Positions 1 through 12,464 are shown, counted from the first letter of the stretch. The stretch is 64,000 bases of DNA from Raphanus sativus (GCF_000801105.2 NC_079514.1:33405075-33469074), one strand, 5' to 3'. Notes: generated by a model from the sequence alone, not told the origin. Made by a program: numbers and translations.

Positions 1-84
1 GGCGCAGATCGAGTTACACTATTTTTCTGGTATTTGTGATTTGTTTTGTACTTTATAGATATCTTGTTTTCAGATTTGCTTTGC

Positions 85-260
85 TTTGGGAAAATGCGGA
101 TATCTGGCTTTTCGGATATCCGAAAAATTTATGGATATTTGCAAATATTGACGGATATTTACGGATACTTTATCCATTTTTCAATACAAGTAAATCTACA
201 AAACACTATACAATTTTCTTTTTTTCTTAAAAATATTTTACATAATATAAAAATAACATA
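85..260. repeat. Dispersed GGATATCC-rich repeat, copy 1
   Basis: AT-rich DNA with several GGATAT/GGATATCC motifs, ending in a stretch around TTTTACATAATATAAAA. A diverged copy with the same order of motifs lies at about 33990-34170. No coding potential is seen. The rest of 1-456 shows nothing else recognisable. Confidence 0.5.
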
Positions 261-456
261 ATTATTGGAAACAATCTCAGATTCATTCTTAAATGGAAGC
301 AATAGTTATAATGATTTTAATATTATAATATTAATAATGATTTTATTGTTAATTTATATGGAAAGAATTCTTGCATTTATTGGTAATAATAATATACATT
401 TATTTTTGATATCCTGAAACAATTAGGCTTAGATTTGAGAAAGTATCTATATTATA

Positions 457-1334
457 TCTATATTATTAAAAGAGAAGTACCCATATAAAATAACCCTTAG
501 TTTTCACTTTTATTTACAATTGCATGTCACTGAAGTAATTAAATGAACATATATTTAAGTAATCATTGTCTTTTCCTATTTATTAAACATTTTCCTAAAT
601 TACTTTCAGCTTAATTTTTCGTATTTAATATGTTTCCTAAAATAAATGAGCTGATTTTTAGGAATATTCATATTTAAAATCGATGTTAACAATACCATTA
701 ATTATTTTGAACAAAATTCAAGTTTAAATTCGATATTTAACAATATTATGAATATTCCTAAAATATATGTTTAATTTACCATTAATTATTTTGAATAATA
801 AAATCTATATATTCTAAGATTTTAAATATATTTAAACTACTTATAGAACAAGATGAAATATTTGTAACTCAATATTATTTTAATATAATTAAATCTCACC
901 TAAGATTATATATTTTTCAAAAAGTTTTAAAATAAATGTTTAACCATTTTGGTTGTTATTAATTATTTTCAACAAGAAAATTTAATGCTTAAATTTAAAT
1001 ATCTTTGAATTACTTGTAAAACAATGTTTAATGTTATAACCAAATATTTCTTTTCTAACGTATCTAAATCTTACCATATTATTCATATCTGATCAAAATA
1101 TTTAAATTCTTTTTACATTTGGCAAACAATTTCATGTTACAAGAAGTATTACTCAAACTAGCAATAGGTCAATTTTAATTTGTCAAATGTTTAATAACAG
1201 GTACGGAATATGCTATTTGATTGTTGAAAATATGATAAATATTTAAAAACATAAACCGATAGATATTTAAATAATATTCATTTATATTAAAAATGAAAAT
1301 AAGTACCCGTCCGGTCGGACGGGTCCAACTCTAG
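457..1334 (+). mobile_element. Non-autonomous Helitron, 878 bp
   Basis: The left end begins TCTATATTATTAAAAGAG directly after an A, as Brassicaceae Helitrons do. The right end has a perfect GC-rich palindrome at 1305-1324 (arms ACCCGTCCG and CGGACGGGT), six bases, then CTAG at 1331-1334 followed by T. This gives the expected A|TC...CTAG|T insertion with no target duplication. The interior is AT-rich and non-coding, so it would need an autonomous Rep/helicase element to move. Confidence 0.8.
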
Positions 1335-2238
1335 TATGTAATTAAAAACTGAAGTACAAATAATAACTGTTTGAAAACATAGATAGCAATATAAATGAAT
1401 ATTGTTTGGAAATATGAATAGTAGTACAAAATAATATTTGTCTATTTTAAGTGATCTTTTACAGATTTTCGTTATATTTTTAATCAATTATAACCACTTC
1501 ATTTATTAAATTTACTAAATAAATTGACACCATTTAATACAAAATTACAAAACAATACTGATTTGTTACATTCATTTTCTCACTTTTGAATACTTCAATT
1601 ATATTTACTATGATATTTTGACAGCATTTATTTTATATATTAACTATAATAATTCGACATATTTGAATGAAATTACTATATTTGTAACCAAATTTCAAGA
1701 TGATTAACAAATTATTTTTTATTTGTTCAGTTAGACATAGACATTCGGATACCTATTCAGTTAGGAGTTATTTCTTTTGAGTATTATTTTTTTTTGAGTT
1801 TTGAAACTATGTTTTTTTCATGTATTATAAATTTTCATGTGAGTTTAAAATCGAGTATTTCCAAGTCTAGATGAATTTAATTTTAATGTATTAACGAAGA
1901 TCCAAAATATGTATAGAATGCCATACCATGAAGGTAAATGATTTTTTTTTGTATCGGAATGATAACATACCACAGCTAGCTGAAGAAATGTTTTGTTTTT
2001 AATTTGGAAGTTAAAATATTTTTTTTTTTAAATCTTCTTATGAAGTTAACAATATTTTAACTGTTAACTACGACGTAGCTAAATTGGTTTAGTTAGCTGG
2101 AAATTTATATGATTTGTCCGTGAGTTGGAATTTCTTTTACTTTATTTTCAGAAATTGAAGTATTGTTTATCAATCGATTTTATATGGAAGTATTTTTATT
2201 GTTTTTCCAATATTAGCTAACCAACAAAAAAATAACAA

Positions 2239-2278
<40 letters not shown>

Positions 2279-3020
2279 ATTTTGAAATTATGACAAGGAA
2301 GAAGACAAAATTTGGAGAAGGCCCCTTGACAATGAGTTTGATTAGGACGACCATGATTAACTTAATCCGAGAAAGGAAATGATTGGTCCAATCCAAACTC
2401 AATAATGAAATAGTTTATTCTTTTGTTCGATTGAATATTAAATTTTTGATTCATATTGAAGATTATTTGTAGTATTTTATTATTTTTTGTTAGCCTTGTG
2501 GTATAACATGGATTAAAATTTGTAAATGTATGTGCGTGTACAAGATTATTATTGGTGATATTCTTTTATGATTATTGGTGTTTTTCAGTAAACTAATAGA
2601 AAATGATGTGGATTGATAAGATAGACATTAGTAACATTCTCTTATGAGTTTAGTGTATAGACAAACAAAAAATAATAACGTATGAATTAATATGTAAGCC
2701 AAATGGACAATAACTAATAATTTATAAAGTTTATGAAAGTAAGGTCACCCATACTGTTTTGTAAACTAATTTATTCTTCTAATAAACATCAATTTTGTAA
2801 TTTTATTTTGATCCACCAGTTATTTTATTAGATTGTTGAAACTGAGTTTTAAACTTTTAATCCACTTTACAGAATATGATGTCACCTCAAGTGGACGAAA
2901 ATGAATAAATCAAATGGAGATCTACCTTAATAAAACTCCGAAAAAAGAAATAACTAAAATCATTTTGTGTTACATTAACCAAACGTAGCCAGAAACCTCT
3001 AAAAGCAATACTTGCACTTC
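1335..3020. other. Intergenic DNA, no gene seen
   Basis: AT-rich sequence without recognisable coding potential. It contains the TA/TG microsatellite at 2238-2279. A weak tRNA-like stretch near 2070-2130 is too degenerate to call as a SINE. Confidence 0.5.
2238..2279. repeat. (TA)n(TG)n compound microsatellite
   Basis: A run of about nine TA units followed directly by about eleven TG units. Confidence 0.95.
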
Positions 3021-3070
3021 AACATGAAATATGTGTAGTTTCAAGGAAAAAAAACATGAAATATGTGCAG
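3021..3070 (+). mobile_element. Micro-retroposon: 14-bp A-tailed insert with 18-bp duplication
   Basis: The 18-bp sequence AACATGAAATATGTGYAG occurs at 3021-3038 and 3053-3070 with one mismatch. It flanks only a 14-bp insert (TTTCAAGG plus an A tract). This looks like a target-primed retroposition that copied only the extreme 3' end of a LINE or SINE transcript. Confidence 0.55.
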
Positions 3071-3154
3071 TTGTCAGCTTGGCTTGAAGAAATAGATGAT
3101 ATAAAGGAAAAGCTGGTCCGAAAAGCAATAAATGGTTACTTGCAACATATATGC

Positions 3155-3211
3155 AATTACGTGACTATATTTTTTTTTTTTTTGAGAAAGGGCTAATTAC
3201 GTGACTATATT
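3155..3211 (-). mobile_element. Micro-retroposon: 23-bp T-headed insert with 17-bp duplication
   Basis: AATTACGTGACTATATT is duplicated exactly at 3155-3171 and 3195-3211. Between the copies are a T run and GAGAAAGGGCT, which on the minus strand reads as a short 3' end plus poly(A). Same architecture as the entry at 3021 but opposite orientation. Confidence 0.65.
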
Positions 3212-4132
3212 GTTAGTCGGATAATTCAGTTATCTACCAAATGAACCTTTTTAATTAAAAACTGTCTTTCAAATCTGTTTGATCTTACTTCCAAGTTTAC
3301 TATTTTGTAAAGTTTGGCAAGAGGTTTAGTCAATTTTTTGTACATGCAAATCTTTAGGTCTCGGATTGTTTCCCTAGTTAACAGAACTTTACAAGAATTA
3401 TATTTTTTAAATAGCAAAAACAATATGCTGTATCTAAAAGGGGGCGAATTTTATGTTGATGTCAGCTAAACTTTTCTAGTATTTGTTAAAGAGTAAGTGT
3501 AGATATTGATTGATCACCATTATTTCTGATATTTTCGGCTGCATATCCCGTCCACACCGCACCACCAACCGTAACGTCCGTAGCCATGCATACACATTTG
3601 TCCCACTTTCTATAAATTATCGAATTTTGGTAGAAAAAAATTATTATGTTATCCAGGTTTCAGATCCAGCAACTTGCTGACAAAACTCCATTTACATATC
3701 AATTAAACTTTGAAAAATCTACTAAAAATTATGGCTTCATTTCAAAAGATACGTACCAATCATTTAACTAATATATCGTTTCAAACGAGAAGATAGACAT
3801 GTACACATACATAAAAAATACTGTGTATTATATTGTTGTTTAACTAGCTAGTAATGGTCTAAGATGTTGGATTAAACTTTAAAGAAAAAAAAATCTTGAG
3901 ATACTAAGTCAATGAGCCAATTCTACCGAGTTATGAAAATTGGGATACATAATGTGTTTACAAGTTATTTAAATATGTTACCTATTAGGATTATGAATTA
4001 TTAATATCTATACAAGGATATACAAGTTTGTTGTATAACTTAAAAGTTTAGAGATTCAAAACTTAAGTTTTAAGTGAGTCTTAAGCATTAATAAAGGGAG
4101 TTATTCTTTATATAATCTTTGAATTCTTTATT
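3212..4132. other. Intergenic or decayed LTR, no gene seen
   Basis: No coding potential is seen. Because a Copia-type primer-binding site starts at 4133, the stretch just before it may be a degraded 5' LTR. I could not define its start or find a matching 3' LTR. Confidence 0.35.
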
Positions 4133-5260
4133 TGATATCAGAGCAAGCCAGCAACAATCAACATATTGATAAACAATAAGCACTGAAGCAAAAATGCAAC
4201 TATCAAAACGATGAAGTTACAGACATCAACTAAGTAGAAGCTTTGGACACAAATACGATATCGATAGAAGACGAAGAAAACGAAAGAAATCATGAAAACA
4301 AAGTGCTGAGAAGAAGAGAAAGACAAATGTCAAGACCGAAGTACCTCAATGATAATGTCTTAATTGCAGATGAAAAAGGAGAGATGTTGTTGCTAGGTTT
4401 GAATGATGATCCGATAAATTTTGTGGAAGCCAGCAAACTAGAGGCACGGATAGAAGCATGTGTGGATGAAATGCAATCCATTGAAAAGAATGAGGTGTGG
4501 ATTTTGGTTGATTATCCGGCCGGTGTAAAGCCAATTGGTCCTCGATGGATTTTTAAAATAAAACACAACTCTGATGGGTCTACCGAATATTACAAAACAC
4601 GTCTAGTGGCTAAGGGGTACGTGCAGCAGTATGGGATCTATTTCGACGAAGGTTTTTCACATGTAGCCCAACTTGAAACCATTAGACTACTTGTGAGTAT
4701 TTCAGCAACCAATGGATGGTAAGTGCATCATCTTGACGTTTAAACAATCTTCCTACACGGAGAGTTAAATGAAACAGTTTATGTAACTCAACCAGAAGGT
4801 TCAGAAGTGAAAGGAAGTGAGAAAAAAGGTTTACAAACTCAATAAAGCTCTGTATGGATTAAGAAATGCACCAAGAACATGTAAAAAATTAAATCAAATA
4901 GTACTTGAGCTGGGATTTAGAAAGTGCTCTAAAGAACCTTTGGTCTATAGGAAAACCGTGAGCACAAGCATACTGGTGGTAGCTGTGTATGTCGACAATT
5001 TGTTTATTACCGGAGCAAGTGAGAAGATCATTGAAGTTTTTAAAAATGAGATGGCCTCAAACTTTGACATGAGTGGTCTTGGTAAGCTGAGTTACTATCT
5101 TCGAATCGAAGTATGTCAAAAAGAAGGATGTATAACTCTAAATCAACGATGATATGCATTGAAGATTTTAAAAGAAAGTAGAATGAAGAACTGTAATATG
5201 TCGCATATGCCAATGGAGAATGGCCTAAAACTGGTCAAATCAGTTGATGAAGAGGAATGA
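4133..5260 (+). pseudogene. Copia (Ty1) retrotransposon relic: PBS and reverse transcriptase fragment
   Basis: The start, TGATATCAGAGCAA, resembles the plant Copia primer-binding site complementary to initiator methionine tRNA (usually TGGTATCAGAGC). It is followed almost at once by reverse-transcriptase sequence. Recognisable RVT_2 pieces in order are: the NEVWILVD segment, the PIGPRWIFKIK segment with KTRLVAKGYVQQYGIYFDE, then KLNKALYGLRNAPRTCKK and VAVYVDNLFITG. Gag, protease and integrase are missing between the PBS and the RT, so there is a large internal deletion. The RT is dead: in-frame stops lie just after ATNGW (about 4720-4745), there is a frameshift near 4815, a TGA at 5150-5152 and a final stop at 5258-5260. 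The YVDD catalytic motif reads YVDN. Downstream, ALKILKESRMKN still matches the family. It belongs to a broken cytoplasmic replication complex and has no present function. Confidence 0.9.
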
Positions 5261-5696
5261 TGCTACAAGATACCGAAGAAACGTTGGTTGCCCGAGGTAT
5301 CTTCTTCATACTATACCGGATCTTTCTTAAATTCTATATAAGAGCACTCCAATGGGAAGGGAGGATTCTAGATCCACCCATCCAGAGTTTTCTAATCACG
5401 TTCGCATGCAAAAATGTAAAAAGATAATATTTGGGTCAGCCTCAGTTCAACTTTGTTACGATATTAGAATTTCAGACCGTATTACATAATAATCTGTGTG
5501 GTCGACGTATAGAAATTTTATGGATTTCAAAAAAATTATAAATTTCAGAAAGATTGGATGTGAATTATGAATCTGACGGACTGATGGTTAAATTTAAAAG
5601 TTTTTTTGGGTTAAATATAAAAGCTAACTTTTTTTGTAGCTAAGTTAGGTCTAATAACTAGTTCAACATTTTATTTTGCTTTTTTTGCATGGAAAC

Positions 5697-5860
5697 ATTT
5701 TTTACGATTTTAGCGAAAAAACAAGTTTTGTAGTTTTGGCGACAAATACGTTTATGTGGTTTTGGTGGCAAACACAAGTTTTTGATTTTGGTAGAAACAT
5801 GATTTTGTGATTTTATAAGTAAAATGTGATTATCAATTTTGGTGGAAAACATAATTTTCC
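5697..5860. repeat. Degenerate tandem minisatellite, unit about 35-40 bp
   Basis: Units built around GTTTTGGYGGMAAACAMG follow one another (for example GATTTTAGCGAAAAAACAAG, GTTTTGGCGACAAATACG, GTTTTGGTGGCAAACACAAG, GATTTTGGTAGAAACATG). No ORF is supported. The rest of 5261-5975 shows nothing else. Confidence 0.65.
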
Positions 5861-6980
5861 TAGCGAGAAATCTGATTTATTAATTGTATGAGATTTATTT
5901 ACATTTTTTTAGAAAAATCCAATTTTATATCTATTATGTAAATAATAATTTATTAATTTAAACTAGTTATTTATCAATACTATTAAAGGAGAAGGACTCC
6001 TAAAAATCTACATATGAAAGTTGTTTGGACTCTTTCCTTTTATTATAGTTTGGACTTCCCCTATATATTATAACAGCATATGACCCCCATTTAACAATAC
6101 TAACTAGATCATGACCCGCTCGACCGAACGGGTGTTAATTTTTTTTATCTCTGTTCGTACTAAATGTTATACATGATTGCTATGTGTATTAATTTTAAAT
6201 TTTGAGAAATAAAAATGTGTTTAAATGTGTTTACATAAACAATGTGTACTAATGTGATTCTTTTGGCACGCTGGTGCAATCTTTACACCATATAAAACAG
6301 AAAAAAAAACAGATTTATAAACCAATAGAATAGAAAAAGACTTATAAAAGCTGAAACAAATGCAAGTACAGATTCATCTGCGAGGATGCACTCAAATGTG
6401 TCGCCTCCAAAACCGGTGTTTTGTTTCTAACAATGAAGAACTTCAACTCGAATTTTCCAATTGTTTTTAAAGGTTTCACACCATATATCATAACTAAAGT
6501 GCTAGGTTTCGACATTGTGTTTATTTGGGAGTTTTTGTGAATGTCGTATGGTGAATAAGAAGTCGAGTATTTATGGACAAATTTTTGTGAGGTGAAAAAG
6601 AATATTTCACATTCAATTAAATCAACCATAATAAATAAAAATATCACAATTTGATCGACTCCTAGATTTTCGCTTGGATAAAATATACTTGGAGAGGGGG
6701 ATTTCCATAACTGATTATTTAAACAACTTGGAGAAAGGTTTTTCTATAAAAGAATATTGACTGTATTTTTAAAGGAAAAGAATATCCGATAATCAATTAC
6801 ATTAACCATAGTAAATACTAAGAACATCGATTTTATTGTTTCCTAGATTTTAGATTTGATAGAATAAACTTAGAGAAGAATATTTTCTATAACCGATTTT
6901 TAAAACTTGCGATATTATTAAATCTGATATTGTAGGCATGTTAAATCAACTTGGAGAAATGGTTGTGCTATAAAAGAATA

Positions 6981-7622
6981 CTAGATTTTGACCCGCGCTT
7001 GGAAGCGCGGAATATTTTACGATGAAAAATTTTACTAATAATATAACAAATATTTTGGTAATTTTAAAAAGTGTGTTTAGAATATTTTTGCATTTAAATC
7101 AGTGTTTTTAATTCAACCCGATTGTGATTATACCGGTTAGTCCGGAGATCTAACAATTCAATTTAAGTTTTTAAAATATTCATATTAAAAAAAACCATTA
7201 AAATCTGAGACTAACCGATTGAACTGTTGGATGACCGATATGTAATCTAATTTGATTTAAATTATAATAGTTTCATAATTTGTAATCTTATAATCCAAAT
7301 TTTAAAGTTTATTATTTTGCAATTTATAAAATTATGACGTTTCTACAAAATTTTAAAGAGAAATGATAGATATAAAATAAGTAAGATTAATTATTGCATT
7401 GTTTGGAAACATTGATAGTAGTATAAAAATATATTGTTTGGAAACATTGATAGTAGTATAAAGAAATAAATATATTGTTTGAAAACATATATAATAGTAT
7501 AAAGAAAAGAACATTAGTAATTTAATGTAGGTTTAATTATAAAGTATAAAAGTGTATTTAATTTAAAAACTTACAAAATAAATGTTAGGTCCAACAGAAT
7601 GTTTCTGTTTTAATAAGATAGA
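6981..7622 (-). mobile_element. Non-autonomous Helitron, 642 bp, nested
   Basis: Minus-strand 5' end TCTATCTTATTAAAACAGAA (7603-7622) follows an A. Minus-strand 3' end has the hairpin CCGCGCTTCCAAGCGCGG, then GTCAAAAT and CTAG (6981-6984), followed by T. Non-coding and AT-rich. Confidence 0.75.
7396..7505. repeat. Tandem repeat, about 45 bp, 3 copies
   Basis: Three consecutive copies of a unit built on TATTGTTTGGAAACATTGAT followed by AGTAGTATAAA, the third more diverged. A related single unit occurs downstream of the first Helitron at about 1370-1440, suggesting a repeat carried by a mobile family. Confidence 0.7.
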
Positions 7623-8164
7623 TGGACCAATCTTAAGATGAATTATATATAATTGCAATATGGACAAACAAATGAATTATACATAATTTCCATGTGGACC
7701 AATCTTAAGAAGCTGGATGAGTGTGAGCATGATGGTTTTATTACAAATACTATGTCTAATTTGTATATGATCATGGCACGGATTATGGTTGCAGATTTAA
7801 GTTGGTCAGATATATTAGTATCTAATTTCTATGTATGTGACGATTCATATGTATCTTAGTATTCTTACTCTATATATATTATATATAATTTCAATATGGA
7901 CAGATAGATGAATGGTACGTATTTCACAGGAATGGTATCTATATATTATATCTATATATTATATATAATTGCAATATGGACAAACAGATGAATTATGTAT
8001 AATTGTAATATAATTGTAAGATTTAGTTTCAGAGCAATGGTACGTATTATATTCTTAGTATATAAATCGACATGTAATAATGGTACGTATTAATTTCACA
8101 TATAATAATATGTGGAAACCGTATATGATATGTATTATAAATAAGGGACGATATTTAATTTAAA
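7623..8164. repeat. AT-rich DNA with a recurring GCAATATGGACAAAC motif
   Basis: The phrase ATAATTGCAATATGGACARA occurs around 7650, 7885 and 7967 with variation. A 68-codon ORF (7653-7859) overlaps it but shows no known domain and is not called as a gene. Confidence 0.4.
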
Positions 8165-9525
8165 CTAGATCATGACCCGCGCGATCGTGCGAGTTTTATT
8201 TTTGTTTTAACACATAAAATATATTCTATAATAGTTAATACAATTTGGAGTTTGTCCTTTTTACATAATGTGGTTTTATATAATTTCGAGTTTGTCCAAA
8301 AAATATTGTTTAAGAACAATGTTAAAACTGTTTTTTGTATTAATAGTTTTTAGTTGGCGTATAAGAGATATAACTGTGCGGTGAAAAAATACTAATATAA
8401 TATTAACCAATACGATTTGATTTTGACATTGTGCTTTTTAAGAGTTTTTTCTGAATGTTTTTTGATTGTCCAATGAATGATGAATGTGAATGCAAATACT
8501 TATATACACATTTTAGTGGGAGGAAATGAATATTCTCTAATCTATTAAATTACATATAATAAATACAAAATATCATGACACCGAAATTTTAGGTATAGTA
8601 GAATAAACTTGGAAAATGAGATTTTTCATATTCATGATTTATCAAATCTGGCAATTTGATTGTGAATATTTGATTGTAACCGAGATTTTAGGCCTAGTAG
8701 ACTCAATTTGGTGAAGAGGTTTTCCTGCAACCGATTTTTTAAAGTATAAATTGATGTTTCTGTTATTGAAATAATAGTATACGATTAGTATATTCTATTT
8801 AGTGTATATTCAAAGCAAACCTTGATTATTTTAGCATCAAAGAAAATATATTCTGATATCTTTAGTATTGAGTTTCAAAAGTTTTGTATCAAGCTATTTA
8901 AAATTTAAAGATTCATCATTATTTGATGCCAAATAATTGTTTTTTAATTCAAAGAGGTTTTGTGTTTAAGATAATTATAGTTTGATGATGGGAGGAAACA
9001 TGTTCTTAAGTTATTTGGTTAATTGAATCGATTGGTTTAGGAGATAACTGGATCAAGATAGTCAAAATTATATAATGACAGGCTAAGGATTCGTGTAATA
9101 TTAATATTTTTTGTCAACCTACTCTTATAATATTTGTATTTTTAATAACATGTGTAATATTTATTTTTATTTCTATCTATTTATATTTTTATTTTTAAGA
9201 ATTCAGACTCGTGTGATATTTATATTGGAAACATTTATTGTATTCATTTGACTATAACAAAAGAGAAGGATTGTTATATTTGTACTAACGATATAATATA
9301 AATATGATAATGTTAGTATACTTAAACGAAAGAATAGATATTTTGTTAAATATATTTATATAATGTAAGACATAGATCTTATAGTGGAATTAAATGATAG
9401 ATGGTTAATATTGATTTTTTTAGGGAAATATTTAAATGAAAAGTTAGACTAAGAATAATAATGTGATGTCCAATTTAAAAATCTACCTAGAAAAAGTTAT
9501 AATGTTTCTGTTTTAATAAGATAGA
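8165..9525 (-). mobile_element. Non-autonomous Helitron, 1361 bp, nested
   Basis: Minus-strand 5' end TCTATCTTATTAAAACAGAA at 9506-9525, preceded by A on that strand. Minus-strand 3' end CTAG (8165-8168) after a GC hairpin around CTCGCACGATCGCGCGGGTC. The interior resembles 6510-6960 of the surrounding element, so it belongs to the same family. No ORF of note. Confidence 0.75.
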
Positions 9526-9534
9526 TATAAAAAG

Positions 9535-10367
9535 GGGAAAATTTGGAAAAATACACTCCCATAAGAAAATAATTTGAAAATTATACCTTTATTTAAGATT
9601 TTGGAAAAATACACTTAGATATATATAAATTTACATAATTGCCCATTCCTAGTATTTCTCTAATCAGATAAATTGTTTAAAATTGATTTTTTAAAATAAA
9701 ATCATTACACAATCTACAAAATATATTTTAAATATTTTACTGTTTTCTTTTACTTCAATATTTTACTGTTTAAAAAAAAAAAACAAGATGGCGTCTTCTA
9801 CTCTCGTCTCTTTCCTTCTAGTTCTTCTCCATCTTTGAATTTTTTTTCTCCTTTCACAGATTCTTCTTCTTATCTCTCTAGAGGTTTGTTGCTTCATGAA
9901 TCAAATACCAGTTTGTAAACCTAATTTGTTTTTATGAAAACTAGTTTGTAAACCTAATTCAGATAAATAACAATTCCAAAGAAGATGAAAATTTGTAAAC
10001 CTAATTTGTATTTTTAACAACGTAATTCGCTATTTCTTGTTTATATAGATTAAAAATAAAATAAAGGAAAATATGTATAAACTTCATGATAAAGTCAAAA
10101 CAAATCATAATTCACATATTGTAAAATTAAAATGATAAAATAACATATTTATTTCAACACATATTTATCTTAAACAAAATAATTTTAATGATATTTTTTT
10201 ATTAATTACGAATTTCTATATTAATTTCGAATTAATATATTAATTACTGGAATATCTTGGATAAACAAGTCATTTCATAATTAAAGAAGTGTATTTTTCA
10301 AAAAATAAAATAGAAAATACAGTTTTTAAATTTCAAATCCTAAATAGGGTATTTTGCAAATTATCCC
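9535..10367. mobile_element. MULE-type DNA transposon, 833 bp, 9-bp TSD
   Basis: The termini are inverted and similar: GGGAAAATTTGGAAAAATAC on the left, and GGGATAATTTGCAAAATACC on the minus strand at the right. The 9-bp target duplication TATAAAAAG is exact at 9526-9534 and 10368-10376, which is diagnostic of Mutator-like elements. No transposase is present. A CT-rich block at 9785-9890 (CTCGTCTCTTTCCTTCTAG and following) differs from the AT-rich rest and resembles a plant 5' UTR, so a captured fragment is possible but unproven. Confidence 0.8.
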
Positions 10368-10418
10368 TATAAAAAGTCCACTTTTAAAATCCACATGTTT
10401 CTGTTTTAATAAGATAGA

Positions 10419-12046
10419 TGAACATTGATTACACAGAAATTATAACGACCAGCATTTAACTATTCAAATGAAAATCGGTTAACAAAAATCATAACCTAAC
10501 CTTTTTAAAAGTATTCATCCTCCATCGCCTGCCAACAGTTACATTATTTTATCCACTTCTGATTTTCAAAACCTGTTCCTATCTATACTATATCACAATG
10601 CATCAGACATATGCAACATCCAGATTCATATCAAGTTTAATCGAAGATCAATTTAATATATTATTTAGTATAGTACAACAATATCTGTCACTAATTATAT
10701 AGTTCCAAATATTTACAAAACTAAATTTAACGAATCAAACCATCTGTTAGAAAAAAATATATATTTTACTTTAAATTACCTTTAAAATTTTATTTATTAT
10801 AAAATTTGTTATTTAATATAAGTTTAAAACTATTAAAAACCTGACAAATTTATACTATTAAATTAGTCAAAATATGTCAAATAAATCTTATGTTTCATCG
10901 GTTCAACAAATATAACTTTTATAAAATGCACACAAATTATAATAAAGAGAATAGATATGAGCATGGGGTTTTCGGGTAGGTACGGATCAGTTCATTTTGG
11001 ATCTAAAAGTTTTGAAAATAACTAGGTATTTAAATATATTTGGTTCAAGTTTGGGTTGGTTACTTTTTGGATTTGGGTCGACTTCAATCCATAATTCAAA
11101 TATCTATAAAATCCCTGTAATATTCGAGTATGTAGCGGGTCTCGATTGGATTGATTATTTAGGATGCAAAAAGACTTGAAATACTTAAAACCCCAAAATA
11201 TTGAAACACGAAAAAATACCCCAAAAACCCAAACAAATGCCTGAAAACATTGAAAAATCCAAAAAGACCCAAAATGAACCGATTCGTTATGATCCGAGAA
11301 ATAAATAAAAATGCCAATTTCCGAATACCCAAAATACTTTTAAAAAATTGAAATGAAAATCGAAAACCTAAATGGAAAATCGAAAACATAAACCCAAAAC
11401 TTAAAAAAGTATTTGTAATACCAAAACATATTCATATAATAAAATCCTCAAATATATTTAATATACACAAAATATTTCAAGTATTTGGGTACTCAACCAG
11501 GTCCCGGGTATAATATTGACTCGAAAAAGAACATGTGGGTTCAAAAAAATTGAAAATGTAAAGCTGGACCCCAAACGACACCTATATCAACTGGTCGATT
11601 TCAATTTGGTTTTTCAGATTTGGTAAAATGTTCATGCCTAAAAAGTTATATAAAAGTATAAATACAAAATATTAAATAAACTAATTCATGAATTATATAA
11701 CTTAAAACAATTTTTTTTTTCAATATCATATGATTTTGTAACATAACAATGTATAAAATTTCAAAATAATAATTCACAAACTTTATATACAATTCAAAGA
11801 AAAAACCGTGCTTTCGAACGCGGATCAAAATTTAATATTGTATTAAAAAGTACTGAAGTCTTTTAAATTTTGCAAAACAAATGCTTCATCTAAACTTTAC
11901 ATTTTCTGCATCTCAAATATTTAGATTTATCGACATGCTGCATCTAGATGTTGATTCAACAGTGTTTAAACAAACGACATGAACAGTTCCATCCAGATGC
12001 AGCATCCGATATAGCAAAACGTAATAAGGCCTTAGTTATATGAAAG
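10419..12046. other. Intergenic, degenerate low-complexity repeats
   Basis: No gene is seen. At about 10960-11520 the sequence is a degenerate repeat (GGGTTTTCGGG/GGATC-like on the plus strand, then many CCCAAAA and CGAAAA units) of a kind common in Brassicaceae. It creates a spurious Phe-rich ORF on the minus strand (11159-11389). Confidence 0.45.
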
Positions 12047-12236
12047 AATTATAAATATAATATGTAAATGTAAGGACTAAAATGCAATAAAAATGAAATT
12101 TCAAATTTGAAATTTTGAAGAATATCATTTTATATTTGAAATTTCACTACTCAAAACTTAAAATTTAAAGTTTTTTTTCGAAAAATAAAAAAAAATTATA
12201 TTTGAAGTTATTGAGTGTTTTCTCGAGATGCTCTTG
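12047..12236. repeat. Fragment of the foldback family seen at 25-27 kb
   Basis: From ATAAATATAATATGTAAATG through GAAATTTCAAATTTGAAATT to CTCGAGATGCTCTT the order of motifs matches 26640-26810. Only one end of the element is present. Confidence 0.6.
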
Positions 12237-12464
12237 GTAGAATTTGATACCAACAGACATTGGGAACCGTTTTGGGTCGTTCTCTGAACCAAATTGAGTT
12301 GACAAGACAGTATGATATATAATTTATCTAGCACACAGTATTTAAAAATCTATAGATGTCGACATCGACATGGCATCATAACTTCTTCTCCATTTGAAGT
12401 AATATATCCCTCGTATTCATAACTACGTTTGGCAGATGGCATTTGAGATGATCATTTGCACCAT

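Larger units (their letters stand above)
6104..10418 (-). mobile_element. Helitron, minus strand, interrupted by nested elements
   Basis: On the minus strand the 3' end has a GC hairpin (ACCCGTTCGGTCGAGCGGGT) and ends CTAG (6104-6107). The 5' end TCTATCTTATTAAAACAGAA lies at 10399-10418. Two complete-looking Helitrons (6981-7622, 8165-9525) and a MULE (9535-10367) fall inside, leaving about 1.5 kb of its own sequence. Internal segments at 6510-6960 resemble 8420-8740 in the nested copy, so these are the same family. A minus ORF of 101 codons (6342-6647) has no recognised domain. Pairing of ends is inferred from nesting order. Confidence 0.5.
5976..11838 (+). mobile_element. Possible outer Helitron: plus-strand 5' end and degenerate 3' end
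   Basis: TCAATACTATTAAAGGAGAAG at about 5976 resembles a plus-strand Brassicaceae Helitron 5' end. A decayed 3' end may lie at 11806-11838: a stem-loop of GTGCTTTCGAACGC followed by ATCAAAATTTAAT, where a living element would have CTAG. Pairing these two ends across the nested elements is a guess; they may belong to different insertions. Confidence 0.3.

Noticed and set aside
2070..2130. tRNA-like sequence (GTAGCTAAATTGGTTTAG and GAGTTGGAATTTC)
   Set aside because: Box A is weak, box B does not match GGTTCRA, and no target duplication or tail was found.
7653..7859. 68-codon ORF
   Set aside because: No domain, lies in repeated DNA between Helitrons, and repeats of its own sequence nearby are not open.
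11159..11389. Phe-rich minus ORF
   Set aside because: Comes from a degenerate CCCAAAA/CGAAAA repeat, not a gene.
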